64,000 nt of DNA from Stentor coeruleus (Eukaryota; Ciliophora; Heterotrichea; Heterotrichida; Stentoridae), in assembly GCA_001970955.1 (NCBI GenBank), contig MPUH01000260.1:1-64000 (forward strand). The letters are read 5' to 3'. The translations under genes and the position numbers were made by a program. How positions within the stretch are numbered: the stretch's first letter is position 1; every line of letters begins with the position of its first letter. Below, piece after piece: positions 42,181 to 52,565 of this stretch. Under the pieces are notes generated by a model. The model had not been told where the DNA came from. It ran no database searches and saw only the letters and a program-made list of their open reading frames with translations.

Positions 42181-43602
42181 TTAATTCGGTATGTATTTCT
42201 CGTTTTTCCCTAATATCGATTTGACTTCTTCAAGTTCTTCCATGGCTAATACAATTCCATTTCTTTGCAGTTCATCATCTCTTTTAAAAGTATACCCAAC
42301 GAAATTAGGATCTTTTCTCGATTTTTTTTTTGTAGGTAGTGGATAAAATGGTTCCGTTTCTTCAAATTGATCAAAATTACTAGTATCAATATCGCTTGCT
42401 AATTGTGGTATATAAGGAGCTGTAGATTTTCTCAGATTTCTCCAATCAACTCCATTAAAAAAAGGATGAGCCTTTATTTCAGAAGATCCTCCACCCCCAA
42501 GACGAATAGGTGATTCACAAACTAATCTACGAATAAGATCAGTTGCTTGTGGACTAAGTCTTGCATCTCTTGGAATAACAAAATATTTTTGCCAAGACAA
42601 TATTTTATGGCATATATCCGCTGGTTTTTCTGCATAAAAAGGTGGGTAACCAACAAGCATTTCATATAAAATAACTCCTATAGACCACCAATCTACAGTT
42701 TCATTATATCCAGTTCTACTAAAAATCTCAGGGGCAATATAATCTGGGGTTCCTACTGTAGAATAAGCTAATTTTCTATTTCTTCTAAATTCTGCTCTTT
42801 GTTCGATTTTCTGCTTATGTCTTGCATCTTCTTCTAATTTGTCAAGAACTTCGTTAATTGGTGAAATTTCAGCCATTTTTGATAAGCCGAAATCAGAAAT
42901 TTTTATATGTCCTGTATTGTCGATTAATATATTATCTGGTTTAATATCTCTATGGATATAATTCATTTTGTGGATTGATTCTATAGCAAGAATGCATTCT
43001 GCTATGTAAAATTTCGCTTCAACCTCTGTAAGAATATTTTTCCTTATCAATAAAGTCATTAAATCCCCTCCTCCTAAATACTCCATAACTAAATAAAGGT
43101 TTCTGTCGTCTTGAAAAGAGAATTTTAATTCAACTATCCATGGATTTTCAACAGTGGCCAAAACATTTCTTTCAGCTTTAACATGTTGGACTTGATTTTT
43201 ATAAAGCATCTCTGTTTTGTTTAGCTTTTTCATAGCAAAAATTTCTCCAGTTGATTTATACCTTACAACACGGACTTCACCGAAAGCTCCTTTGCCGATT
43301 ATTTTTATTGGATCAAAGTCATGAACTGTAATTTTCTGACGACGTTTTCTCATAAGCTCAGCTTCACGATGTATGATTTTTTTTTTAATCATTTCTTGTT
43401 CATTTGATGAAAGGTTTAAATCCTCCATAGTTTTTTTCAAATCATCCCAATCCTCATTTCTTGTCTTTTCATTTTTTTTCAGTTTTGAGTATTTTCTTTC
43501 GATATAGTCTTTTGCAGCTTGAGCTTTATCACGAGTATTAGCGCTATAAGGTTCTTTAGTATCCTTCTTTCTCTGATTGGTTTGCGGTCGAGGACTAGCC
43601 AT
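42181..43602 (-). CDS. NDR/LATS-family AGC protein kinase, 473 aa
   Basis: The kinase has GKGAFGEV (P-loop), AMKKLNK (catalytic Lys), IHRDIKPDNI (catalytic loop) and DFGLSK. The NDR-specific insert between DFG and the activation segment is present, ending YSTVGTPDYIAPEIF. The C-terminus has the hydrophobic motif FVGYTFKR with its phospho-Thr, as in STK38/NDR. Residues 20-85 form the N-terminal regulatory region that binds MOB1 in this family (KKKIIHREAELMRKRRQK). NDR-MOB modules control cell shape, division and polarity. I place the start at the ATG 43602-43600; an upstream TTG in frame is not a plausible start. Confidence 0.93.
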   Translation of the reverse strand: MASPRPQTNQRKKDTKEPYSANTRDKAQAAKDYIERKYSKLKKNEKTRNEDWDDLKKTMEDLNLSSNEQEMIKKKIIHREAELMRKRRQKITVHDFDPIKIIGKGAFGEVRVVRYKSTGEIFAMKKLNKTEMLYKNQVQHVKAERNVLATVENPWIVELKFSFQDDRNLYLVMEYLGGGDLMTLLIRKNILTEVEAKFYIAECILAIESIHKMNYIHRDIKPDNILIDNTGHIKISDFGLSKMAEISPINEVLDKLEEDARHKQKIEQRAEFRRNRKLAYSTVGTPDYIAPEIFSRTGYNETVDWWSIGVILYEMLVGYPPFYAEKPADICHKILSWQKYFVIPRDARLSPQATDLIRRLVCESPIRLGGGGSSEIKAHPFFNGVDWRNLRKSTAPYIPQLASDIDTSNFDQFEETEPFYPLPTKKKSRKDPNFVGYTFKRDDELQRNGIVLAMEELEEVKSILGKNEKYIPN

Positions 43603-43817
43603 TTTCAAAAAATATGTCAAAGATTTCTTATTAGAATAATTCTGAGAATATTTTAATTTGAGTAAAGAAAAATACTTATACTAATGAAAAATATTTTATT
43701 AGAAGAAATAAAGAAATTGTGTTGTGTTATTTATTAGAATTTATATGTTTTGTATAGTAAAATTGTATATAGTAAACTTTATCTGAATTATAAGATCATG
43801 TTATATTTTATATTTAA

Positions 43818-44480
43818 ATGAATGATGAAATGAATGATGATGATGATGAAGAACGAAGAAAGTTTAAAGATTTAATACGTGCAAAGCATGAACTTGAAAA
43901 AAAAAATCTTCTAAAGCCAGATTCAACACCTGAAAAAGAAATTTATAGATATGAAGAACTTATCAGAAATAAGAATAAGAAAAAAACTAAAGATAAAGGG
44001 TTTAACACTGCCTTTTGCATAGAAGTTAAGCAAGATGATGACAAGTTTCTGCCAATGGGTAAAGAACCAGTAATAAAAATTGAAGGTGCAGTTTGGCGTG
44101 AGCAAATTCGTGAAAAGGAAAGGAAGATGCGAAGGGAAGAAACTCGCATAGCTCAAGAGAGACTTAAAATAATTGATAAACGATCTCGGTATGGCGATAT
44201 TGCTAAAGATGCATTAAGTCCTCCAACCCGTGCATATCTTAGCCCAGAACCTTACATATATTCTTCTAGTCCTTCTAAACATGAATTAGTGCCTATAAAC
44301 AATCGAGATATTGGGAAATTTTCAGATAATTACAAGATGCAAAAAGAAGGTGAGAATACAAAAAGATTAATACCAAGAAGTCTTTCAAGAAGGGAATTAA
44401 GTCCTCCTCCCCTAATACTAAACTCAAATCGTTCTCCTTTTATAAAAAAATCAGCCGTAGTAAAGGGCGATTTAACTTAA
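43818..44480 (+). CDS. Charged protein, 220 aa, unknown
   Basis: ATG at 43818, TAA at 44478-44480. The protein opens with an acidic run (MNDEMNDDDDEE), then charged helices (KFKDLIRAKHELEKKN; EKERKMRREETRIAQERLK), then a Ser/Pro-rich disordered C-terminus with several SP sites (LSPPTRAYLSPEPY, LSPPPLIL). These could be targets of proline-directed kinases. It is divergent from the NDR kinase gene with 215 bp between ATGs. No family is recognised. Confidence 0.72.
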   Translation: MNDEMNDDDDEERRKFKDLIRAKHELEKKNLLKPDSTPEKEIYRYEELIRNKNKKKTKDKGFNTAFCIEVKQDDDKFLPMGKEPVIKIEGAVWREQIREKERKMRREETRIAQERLKIIDKRSRYGDIAKDALSPPTRAYLSPEPYIYSSSPSKHELVPINNRDIGKFSDNYKMQKEGENTKRLIPRSLSRRELSPPPLILNSNRSPFIKKSAVVKGDLT

Positions 44481-44635
44481 TGGTTCAGATTATGAATAAG
44501 TATCAGTATTATAATAAACTAAACGAATATTTATATCAACTTTTTATTTTATGTCGAAAATATAAAATTGCTTATAAAGATTATTATGAATTAATTCATG
44601 TATTGAAAATATTTTGAATTGATTTACTAGTTTAT

Positions 44636-45457
44636 CTATTGACTAATTAGTCTTACATGCTGCAAAGTTGGTATTTTTTCTCTAGATTTTGCTATCATTC
44701 CCAAATCTATATCAGTAATCAAAAGCCTAGTTTCTTCACTAGCTTGAGCTATTATCATTCCCCAAGGATCTATCACACATGTATGTCCATAACTTACCCT
44801 TCCACCTTCATGAGTTCCATCTTGGGCGCTTGCAATAACAAAGCATCCATTTTCAATAGCTCGAGCACGTAAAAGAACTTCCCAATGAGCATATCCAGTT
44901 TTTTCCATAAACGCTGCAGGGATTAATAATATTTCAGCACCTTGTAAACTAAGTTTTCTATAAAGTTCAGGAAAACGTAAATCATAACAAACAGAAAGCC
45001 CTAGTTTACCGATAGGTGAATCTAATGGAGGAGTTATTGAAGAACCAGGTTGGACAAAGCGACTTTCAAAAATTTGAGTTTTTTCAGAGAGTTTCACATC
45101 AAAAAGATGAATTTTTCTATATGTTGCTTTAATTTCACCAAAATTGTCAATTATCACATGAGTGTTGTAGTGTTTTTCAGCAGATGGACCAAGTTCTTGA
45201 AATCCTCCTAATGACATCCAAATATTACATGCTTTTGCTAGAGATTTATATTTAGTCATGTATTCACCTTCTAAACTCTGAGCTTGTTTTAAACTGTCTC
45301 CTAATCTTCCCATGAAATTAAAATTTTCTGGGAAAAAAATTATCTTTGCTTGTTGTTCTTTAGCTGCGTGGGTAAATTTTTCTGCTTGCTCAAAGTTTTG
45401 TAGGGGGTTTGTTGAAGAATTCATTTGAGCTAAAGCAATCCTTCTCAGATTAAACAT
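44636..45457 (-). CDS. NIT1: Nitrilase-superfamily amidase, NIT1-type (deaminated glutathione amidase), 273 aa
   Basis: Full-length nitrilase fold with the Glu-Lys-Cys triad: Glu in FFPENFNFMG (about 43), Lys in YRKIHLFDV (about 115) and the nucleophile Cys in SVCYDLRFPELYRKL (about 157). The region HWEVLLRARAIENGCFVIA, then SYGHTCVIDPWG, follows the NIT1 branch closely. NIT1 hydrolyses deaminated glutathione, a side product of transaminases, and works in cytosol and mitochondria. NIT2 (omega-amidase) is the main alternative. The N-terminus MFNLRRIALAQM is short with at most a weak targeting signal. Confidence 0.9.
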   Translation of the reverse strand: MFNLRRIALAQMNSSTNPLQNFEQAEKFTHAAKEQQAKIIFFPENFNFMGRLGDSLKQAQSLEGEYMTKYKSLAKACNIWMSLGGFQELGPSAEKHYNTHVIIDNFGEIKATYRKIHLFDVKLSEKTQIFESRFVQPGSSITPPLDSPIGKLGLSVCYDLRFPELYRKLSLQGAEILLIPAAFMEKTGYAHWEVLLRARAIENGCFVIASAQDGTHEGGRVSYGHTCVIDPWGMIIAQASEETRLLITDIDLGMIAKSREKIPTLQHVRLISQ

Positions 45458-46022
45458 TTATGGTGTTGATTTTAAAGTATTTTTGTGATTTTTTGTTTTA
45501 TTTGATTCAAGTATGTTAAATTGTTATGGTTTTTAAGATATAAGAATTTGTAATGATTATTGTAAAGATTTGATAAGAAGAAAAGAAATTATAATTATAT
45601 TGGATTATTATCTTTGAATTTGATGTATTATATTTTTTTGGTATGGTTTTAATAAGAAAGTCATTCAAGAAATCTAAATAGTTTATTTTTAGTTTTAGTT
45701 TTATAAGAATATTAATATATATTAATAGATTTTTTTTTTTTTAGGTTAAAAAATCATAACATTATTTATTAGAGCCAATACATATACTATCAAGGTATCT
45801 TCAGTTTATTTTTTTATTTACCTTTGGTTTTACTAAAGTATTAAAAGGATTATACTCTACAGTAAAGTTTAATTCTTAATAATCATCAATATTAGTCATA
45901 ATAACTTATTCTTATTATTTCAAACTTAATAAATTCTAAAATTAATTCATGTTAAGTATTTAATTTTCTTAATTAAATGCGAAACTTTATATGATATTAT
46001 AATTCCTGTAAATATTATAATT
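45458..46022. other. Intergenic, nothing recognised
   Basis: About 565 bp containing the NIT1 promoter and the 3' flank of the K+ channel gene. AT-rich with T tracts; no element is recognised. Confidence 0.5.
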
Positions 46023-48023
46023 TTACAAGTTAGTTTGATTGTCTAGTTTTAGGCTTTTAATTAGTTCAAGTGTACCTAAAAGTTTTTCTTTTAAATCAGA
46101 TATTATGTTTTTCCTCTTTGTATTACTGCCTGATATCATAAAATTAATACGGGTTAATTCATTGCTCAATGCTAATTTCTCTTCCCTAGTTTCGTTTATC
46201 AGGTCAGCGTTTTTAATATCTAAATATAATGATTTATTTAAAAGGCTCTCTTTTTCTTTATTTATTTCTTTTTCGTTAGTTTCAGTTCTATGAAAATCTA
46301 AGTTTATATTAGCATTCTGAAAAATAGCACTATAAACTGAATTTTTTTCTGTTAAATAATCATCTACTTGAATTTTAAATTCTTTCTGAACTTCTTGAAG
46401 GACAAAACCTGGTAAAGCAAATGCCTTTACATTGCTTTTTGCCCTAAATTCAACAAAAGCTTCTATATTTCTTAACAAAAAATCATCTCCTATTGTAAAC
46501 CCAGAACTTATTTTAAGTAATTCAGTATATTTTCCATCTTCATTTTTTATACCCATTATAACATCCCCCGAATTAGCAAAGATAACTTCTTTAGCATAAC
46601 TTCCATATTCGAGTATCACAGTATTTTTCGGAAAAATTCTTGGTTGGAGAAACCTAGCAATTTCCAATCTTATAGAATAAAAGACCCTGAAAAAAAACTT
46701 AAATTTGTAAAAAATATCTGAAAAAATGTAATCGATAATGTTTTTCTTTAGTCTTGAAGGCAAATCAGCATAAAATGGATCAGATATTTCATATAATCTA
46801 AAATGCATTTCCTGAGAACTGTTTAAAATACTAGCCAATCTATCGTTTTTCCAAAAATTTGAATAGTGCAGTACTATTTTTTCCTTTAAAGATATTGGGA
46901 TAACCCGGTATTCTCTTTCAATAAAACTAATCCACATTTCTAAAGTTATTCTTTTTTTAGCATCGCCATCTAAATCACCAAGAAGATTGCATACAGCTAC
47001 AATATCTCCCATAACAAACGCGAAATAAGTGGAGCCTAATATTAAGATAACAAATGATAAAGCCATTTCGTATTTGTTAACCGCGTAAAAATCTCCAAAA
47101 CCAACCGTAGCAAGTGTTGTGAATATATAATACCAAGTCTTGATGAATTTCTTATTTACCTCCTCTTCATCCAAATTGAAGTAATCTATAAAATTTTTAT
47201 CAGGATTATATTTTCTTCTTATAAAATCTACAAAATAATACCACAAACAAGCAACTATATATGTAAAAAACAGCATTCGAAGTAGTTTTTTAAAAATTTC
47301 CCATGCATATGTAATAAACACCCTCAATCTTTTTTTCTTTTTACCTGAACTTTTATAAACCATTTCACTAATTTTCTCAATAATCAGATCTTTTTCCACT
47401 AAGTTCAGTATTCGTTTTAGTTTTCCAATACGAACCAGCCTTAAAAAATATTCAGTATTTGGGTTTCCAGTATAAGCAAGCGGAAGTAAAGCAATGATAT
47501 CAAGAACCAACCAAAATTTTGCATAGTTTTTCGCTATGAGTTTCAGATTTGCAATTCGTACCCCTTTTTTATTAGTAAACTCTGTTATAAAATTTAGGGT
47601 TAAATCGATTAAAAAGCATATCCATACCGCTATGTCATATCCATTAATAGTTTCATCTTTTTGTTGAAATGCTAAATAATATAAACTTGAAATAACAGAA
47701 TAATAGCACATAAGGCACATCCAGAAATTGAAGATTTTTTTCGCTTTATTGTCTTGGCTTATAATATATTTTTCATGCTTCCTTTGGTGTTTTAAACAAA
47801 TAACATGCCTAAATGCTTCAATAACTGAGTTTTCAGAAACAGAATTCATACTGTATGTATTTATTCGTAAGCCAAATTGTATTGATTTAGCATATTTTAC
47901 ACTTGATTTCATGTCTTCCATTTCTGGGCTTTGAAGATATTTTGCTCCTATTAAGCTGAGTTTGTCCTTTGATGAGACTATTTTAGAAGGTCTTCTTTGA
48001 TTTAATACTTGAAAAATATTCAT
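46023..48023 (-). CDS. Voltage-gated K+ channel (EAG/HCN/CNG superfamily), 666 aa
   Basis: Six-helix core from about residue 95 to 345. S4 is marked by regularly spaced basic residues in LRLVRIGKLKRIL. The pore has the K+ selectivity filter TLATVGFGDFYAV, followed by S6 (LGSTYFAFVMGDIVAV). A C-linker (KKRITLEMWISFIEREYRVI) leads to a cyclic-nucleotide-domain fold (FPKNTVILEYGSYAKEVIF). At the phosphate cassette it reads FTIGDDFLLRNIEAFVEFRA, lacking the usual FGE-L-R-A pattern, so cyclic-nucleotide binding is doubtful, as in EAG channels. Ciliates carry large expansions of such channels controlling ciliary beating. Confidence 0.93.
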   Translation of the reverse strand: MNIFQVLNQRRPSKIVSSKDKLSLIGAKYLQSPEMEDMKSSVKYAKSIQFGLRINTYSMNSVSENSVIEAFRHVICLKHQRKHEKYIISQDNKAKKIFNFWMCLMCYYSVISSLYYLAFQQKDETINGYDIAVWICFLIDLTLNFITEFTNKKGVRIANLKLIAKNYAKFWLVLDIIALLPLAYTGNPNTEYFLRLVRIGKLKRILNLVEKDLIIEKISEMVYKSSGKKKKRLRVFITYAWEIFKKLLRMLFFTYIVACLWYYFVDFIRRKYNPDKNFIDYFNLDEEEVNKKFIKTWYYIFTTLATVGFGDFYAVNKYEMALSFVILILGSTYFAFVMGDIVAVCNLLGDLDGDAKKRITLEMWISFIEREYRVIPISLKEKIVLHYSNFWKNDRLASILNSSQEMHFRLYEISDPFYADLPSRLKKNIIDYIFSDIFYKFKFFFRVFYSIRLEIARFLQPRIFPKNTVILEYGSYAKEVIFANSGDVIMGIKNEDGKYTELLKISSGFTIGDDFLLRNIEAFVEFRAKSNVKAFALPGFVLQEVQKEFKIQVDDYLTEKNSVYSAIFQNANINLDFHRTETNEKEINKEKESLLNKSLYLDIKNADLINETREEKLALSNELTRINFMISGSNTKRKNIISDLKEKLLGTLELIKSLKLDNQTNL

Positions 48024-48525
48024 TATAAAATGATTATATTAAAAGTTGTGATTTTGTTTCGACTGTAATTAGTTTAAGAAATTTTATTTGGATGATTTGA
48101 ATCAGTTTGTCAAAGGAGGTGGAGGAAAATTTTAATTGGTTGCATGTTTTATAATTAAAGCCCTGAATATTTTCACTACAGAAAAGGTATTAAATCAATT
48201 TTGGAATTCTGAAAAAAATATTTAAAGCAAGAAAGGTGTAGTGAAAGTTAATTCTAAAGTGCACCTAAGAAATTTAGTTTTTTTGCGTGAGTATAACTAA
48301 ATGAGCATAGAATGGATTTTTTACTTAAATGATTTGATTAAAAATTAAGGTAAATCTTGAAATTCGGTTTCGATAAAAAACAAAGGGATGATATAATTTT
48401 TATTGTTGGGTTGGCTTTGAATAGTTTGATTAATTTTATTTCTCAAAGCTCCATACACAAAAACCATAATTATTTATAAAATCTTAAGTTTATTTATCTT
48501 ATAAGTGAAAAAGGATGAAAAAATA
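48024..48525. other. Intergenic, nothing recognised
   Basis: About 500 bp of AT-rich spacer between two minus-strand genes, holding the K+ channel promoter. No element is recognised. Confidence 0.5.
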
Positions 48526-50394
48526 TTATCTACTAATCTTATGACAAGTTTTTGGCCTAAATCGTGAATATATTGGACGAATAAGCGATGTAAGAAGTTC
48601 AGAATATTGTGGCAAAGCTGCTTCAAACGTTAAAGTAACTGGAGAAAATTCTGAATTTCTTCTAACCAAAGGTGCACTTGTTCTCCTAATAGAAGCTGAT
48701 TTTGTTGATTTAGGAGTTTGGACTCTTGATGCTCTACTTATTTTCACATCTGCTCTTATTTTAAAGCTTCCATTTTGTACAGTTGGGATAACAATTTCTT
48801 TCTTTAGACTAGCTGGAAATTTACCCTGCCTTATTTTGATTTTTTTCCCATGATTTTCTTCAGGATCTTTACAGTTCCTTTTCGAATATCGAGTTTTATA
48901 AGGACTTCCTCTTCGATATTTTCTTGGTGGTGTTTCATCAGATACAGGTGAAGGGCTTCGAGTAGGTTCAAATTTAAGCCTTGAACAAGCTGTATCGTTT
49001 AAATAATGATATGTTAATGGAGTGTGGTTTCGGCAATTAGCACTTTTAACTCTTATTTTTTCTGGACTACGAATTTTAGGTGAGAAACGTGAAGGTTTTG
49101 TTTCTGTCATTCTTATAATTGATGCAGCTGTTCCTACAATATGATGATTTTCCAAACGATGATCAAGCTCTTTTTGATAAAGTATTGGGATGATTGTATT
49201 TTCCTTAACCTTACGCATGCCAACTGATAAAAGCATTTGTTTTTTTTTCTTTTTGCTTATACTTGGACTTGGAGCTTCAGCATTTGAATGTACTGTCTCA
49301 TCATTGTGATCTTTGTTGTTTATTAGCGAAAATTCACCTTGAGAACCTTCACCATGAGATAATGTTTTAGAAGCTAGATTGTCATAATGTTGGAAATAAG
49401 AATCTTGATTTTGTGAATTTATAGGGATGGAAGATATAATATTTTTATTTTCGTTTACTTGTGAAGAGATATGATTTGAAGTTGGATGCCCAATAGGAAG
49501 TTGATGTATCATATTAGATAATTTTTGGGTAAGTAAAAAGTCGAGGTTCATTTTTTTGTCATCTAGAGTTCCACCTCTTACTATGGTATTTTGATGAGAA
49601 AATCTCAATAGCCTTTTATATTTTCTGATTTTAAAACGAATATTTTTCATAGTGAGTTTCTTTTTTTTAAAAATATACTTAATCTTCAATATCGCAAGTC
49701 TTTCTCTAATTCTTTTAAGCTTACGTAATACCATTCTAAACCATATTTTTTCTTTTACTCTATCACGACATGTATAGCACATAAGCATTGCTGCAATACG
49801 TTTATATAAAGGTTCTCTAAGTTTTTCCATATGAACTTCATACGCATCTGAAATTCTATGTATTTTCATTCTGAATAAAGCTTTTTTAACAGATTTTTGA
49901 ATTTTCGTTGCAGCATTATGAATAATTATCCCAACATTTAGAAAACAATACTTTTCAGTTTCCTTTAATGAATTTAATACTTTTAAGAACTTTTTTCTTG
50001 ATAAACATATAAGTGTGTCTTCGTATTTTTTTCTAATTAAATAACCTCGTATTGATGCTTGTATTTTTATAGCAGCTTCATTCATTGTATTTTTTTCTTT
50101 CTCAATAGCTTCATTGTGTTGATTTACAATCTTGTCTTGCATTTTTTTTACTGAGACTTCAGCTAGTTGAACAATTGCATTATTTAAATTTGCTTCTGCA
50201 ATTGAGTGCATAGACATCAGCTGACAAAGACGCTTCTTTTTTATTTTATCTTTTGTAATTTCTTTATCGAAAGATGAGTCTGTGTAAGCGTTGCTTGGGA
50301 GTTTAGATATGAGATATTTCATACCAAACCAGTGGCTTTGCTTGAAGTCTGTATTGGTAGCAGGACTTGTTTTTAAATGTAAAATGTTCTTCAT
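48526..50394 (-). CDS. IQ-motif protein, 622 aa
   Basis: ATG at 50394-50392, stop at 48528-48526. Two IQ-type helices are clear: AAIKIQASIRGYLIRKKYE near residue 105 and NAATKIQKSVKKALFRMKI near 165. A basic helical stretch with further IQ-like spacing follows (to about 270). The C-terminal half is Ser/Pro/Arg-rich and disordered, with many SP sites (SPSPVSDETPPRKY, FSPKIRSPEKI). Such proteins bind calmodulin or centrin and are typical of the ciliate cortex and cilia. No orthologue is recognised. Confidence 0.8.
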   Translation of the reverse strand: MKNILHLKTSPATNTDFKQSHWFGMKYLISKLPSNAYTDSSFDKEITKDKIKKKRLCQLMSMHSIAEANLNNAIVQLAEVSVKKMQDKIVNQHNEAIEKEKNTMNEAAIKIQASIRGYLIRKKYEDTLICLSRKKFLKVLNSLKETEKYCFLNVGIIIHNAATKIQKSVKKALFRMKIHRISDAYEVHMEKLREPLYKRIAAMLMCYTCRDRVKEKIWFRMVLRKLKRIRERLAILKIKYIFKKKKLTMKNIRFKIRKYKRLLRFSHQNTIVRGGTLDDKKMNLDFLLTQKLSNMIHQLPIGHPTSNHISSQVNENKNIISSIPINSQNQDSYFQHYDNLASKTLSHGEGSQGEFSLINNKDHNDETVHSNAEAPSPSISKKKKKQMLLSVGMRKVKENTIIPILYQKELDHRLENHHIVGTAASIIRMTETKPSRFSPKIRSPEKIRVKSANCRNHTPLTYHYLNDTACSRLKFEPTRSPSPVSDETPPRKYRRGSPYKTRYSKRNCKDPEENHGKKIKIRQGKFPASLKKEIVIPTVQNGSFKIRADVKISRASRVQTPKSTKSASIRRTSAPLVRRNSEFSPVTLTFEAALPQYSELLTSLIRPIYSRFRPKTCHKISR

Positions 50395-51119
50395 ACTTTT
50401 TAATATTATTTCAATAAATAATACTCTTGTGCAACTGTTGAGTTTAGTTTAATGTGATAAGTGTGGAGTTAAATTTAGTCTCTGAATCTTATCCTTAAAG
50501 GTTTTTATTGTTAATTTAATTCAATATAATGTCTGTTAAGATTTTAATCAATTAAAATATTGCTCTAAAACTTTTAGTGTACTAAGAAAATCTTATTTAT
50601 TTTCTTGAGGTATAGTAAAAACTCTGAAAATTATAATAATTTACTAGCATGTAATTAGTAGTAGTCATAAGTTAAATATTATAAAGAAAATGGAAATTTT
50701 ATCAATTTAATCGAATTTTATCGGAAGAGATGTACAAAATAAATTTGCAAAATGTTTTCTGTCATCAGCTAAAACCAAAATTACTATAGTTTAAAAAATA
50801 TAAATTCCAATATCAATACACTTTAAGCGAATGTATAAGCGAGCAACCAAAATAAAAACTAAATTTCTTGAATTCCTCAAATAATATAAATAATGAATTT
50901 ACTCAGTTAGTTTCATAAGTTTTCTTGTTACTTTCATATTATTTTAAACCTAAATGCCTAAACAGCACAAATAATTTATGTTTTACCCAATGACTAATTT
51001 CTAACATTAAAACACAAACTATCATAGTAAAATAGTATCAATATAAATCTATAACAATCATTTACTAAACACAAACTTTAAAAGAATTATCAAACTGATT
51101 TTTAACTATTTAATATCTA
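50395..51119. other. 0.7-kb intergenic stretch, nothing recognised
   Basis: AT-rich spacer between two minus-strand genes. No frame, repeat or RNA is recognised. Confidence 0.5.
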
Positions 51120-52565
51120 TTAATTATCCCTTATAATCTTCTTGCCAAAAATAGAATTTAGGATAATCTTTAGCTCCAAAGATTTAGATAAAGTTTTTGC
51201 AAGCTGATAAAAATCCATAGACTGTAAATCGAAAAGAAGTTTATATTCTCTAGAATTTTCTTGAAGAGTAATAACACTATTTGCTGTGTATATTTTTATA
51301 TGTTTTTTCTTCTGACACTCAAAACCTTCAATTTTAAGTTTTCTCTCACAAAAGTTTATCTTAAACGAAAAAGATTTTTGTAAATAATCATTAAAAGCTT
51401 CAGCTAAATATTGGTCTTTCAAATAATTTGATTCAGTTTCTTTTATATCAAACACACAGTTTCCCCAAACAAGCCCATTTTGAATCCAGAATAAATGTTT
51501 TTGGATAACTTTCTTAAGCTCAACAATATTTACACTGGTTTCAAATAAACCAATTTCATCTCTAGTAATATTTAAAGAAATATTTGTTCCAATTACTTCA
51601 AATATTACAGAATTTTTAATGAAATAAACAAATAGTGTAAATTTTTGTTTAGCTCCTTTTAGTTTAACACTAACAGCATAATATTTTAATCCACATGCTT
51701 CATCAAAATGTAATGTGCTTACTTTACCTGTATGTTTTATATATAAATGTGGTATGATATATTCTAATACCGCTTGTTTATAACTTATATTTTTTTCATG
51801 GATTATTTTTACCAATTTTTTTTCTATAACAGTGTGAAGATACTGACTGTTTTCATAAAGTATTTTAAGTGTATGCTTCAAATAAAACTGACTTGTAATA
51901 CTTCCAGGACATGTTATCCCTGAGATATTAAACATCCCTTCAAAGTTATAAACATTATTCGGTGTAAGAGATTTTTTGATTGGGAAAATTTCAATACAAT
52001 TTAGTGAATCTTGGCTTTTTTTGATTGACTCATTTTCCTCAATGGTTTTTACAACTTTTATTTGTAAGGCTTCTCCATTAGTCACTAGTTTTTCATAAAA
52101 AGATATCGACTTTAACATACTAAATGCTTCAGATTTTATCGATCTAAATTTTCGAATAAGATCAAATTCCAAATAAAAATTATAATCAAATGTTGATAAA
52201 TCTCGAGATAATTCTAATTTGTCACTTTGGGCTTTAAGGATTTCATAAACAAGTTTATCTTTTTCTCCTGAGCGTTCCGGAAACTTTTTTATTTTTTTTT
52301 CTGTTCTTGAAATTACTTGATTTATATTCACATGATTATTTAAAGGAGTAGAAGGAATATTTGATTGAATTGATACAATTTTCGGATCCCTTTGCGATTT
52401 AAACCTTTTCATCGACGGTAGATTGCCATAGACTTTTTTTATTTTGCTGTTTTTGATATTATCTTTATCAAAACTTTCAATTATTTCTTGTCTTCTAATT
52501 GATTTATTAATGATCTTGACAGATGATTTACTTCGATTTTTTGGTTCTCTGTTTAAAATATCCAT
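51120..52565 (-). CDS. Unknown protein, 481 aa
   Basis: ATG at 52565-52563, TAA at 51122-51120. The first ~100 residues are basic, Ser-rich and probably disordered. From about 120 to 480 the sequence looks like a folded alpha/beta protein, with alternating hydrophobic strands (KYYAVSVKLKGAKQKFTLFV; VIFEVIGTNISLNI) and a Trp-containing segment (HLFWIQNGLVWGNCVFDI). No catalytic motif or membrane helix is evident. It may be specific to ciliates. The gene is intact and of normal codon use. Confidence 0.75.
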   Translation of the reverse strand: MDILNREPKNRSKSSVKIINKSIRRQEIIESFDKDNIKNSKIKKVYGNLPSMKRFKSQRDPKIVSIQSNIPSTPLNNHVNINQVISRTEKKIKKFPERSGEKDKLVYEILKAQSDKLELSRDLSTFDYNFYLEFDLIRKFRSIKSEAFSMLKSISFYEKLVTNGEALQIKVVKTIEENESIKKSQDSLNCIEIFPIKKSLTPNNVYNFEGMFNISGITCPGSITSQFYLKHTLKILYENSQYLHTVIEKKLVKIIHEKNISYKQAVLEYIIPHLYIKHTGKVSTLHFDEACGLKYYAVSVKLKGAKQKFTLFVYFIKNSVIFEVIGTNISLNITRDEIGLFETSVNIVELKKVIQKHLFWIQNGLVWGNCVFDIKETESNYLKDQYLAEAFNDYLQKSFSFKINFCERKLKIEGFECQKKKHIKIYTANSVITLQENSREYKLLFDLQSMDFYQLAKTLSKSLELKIILNSIFGKKIIRDN

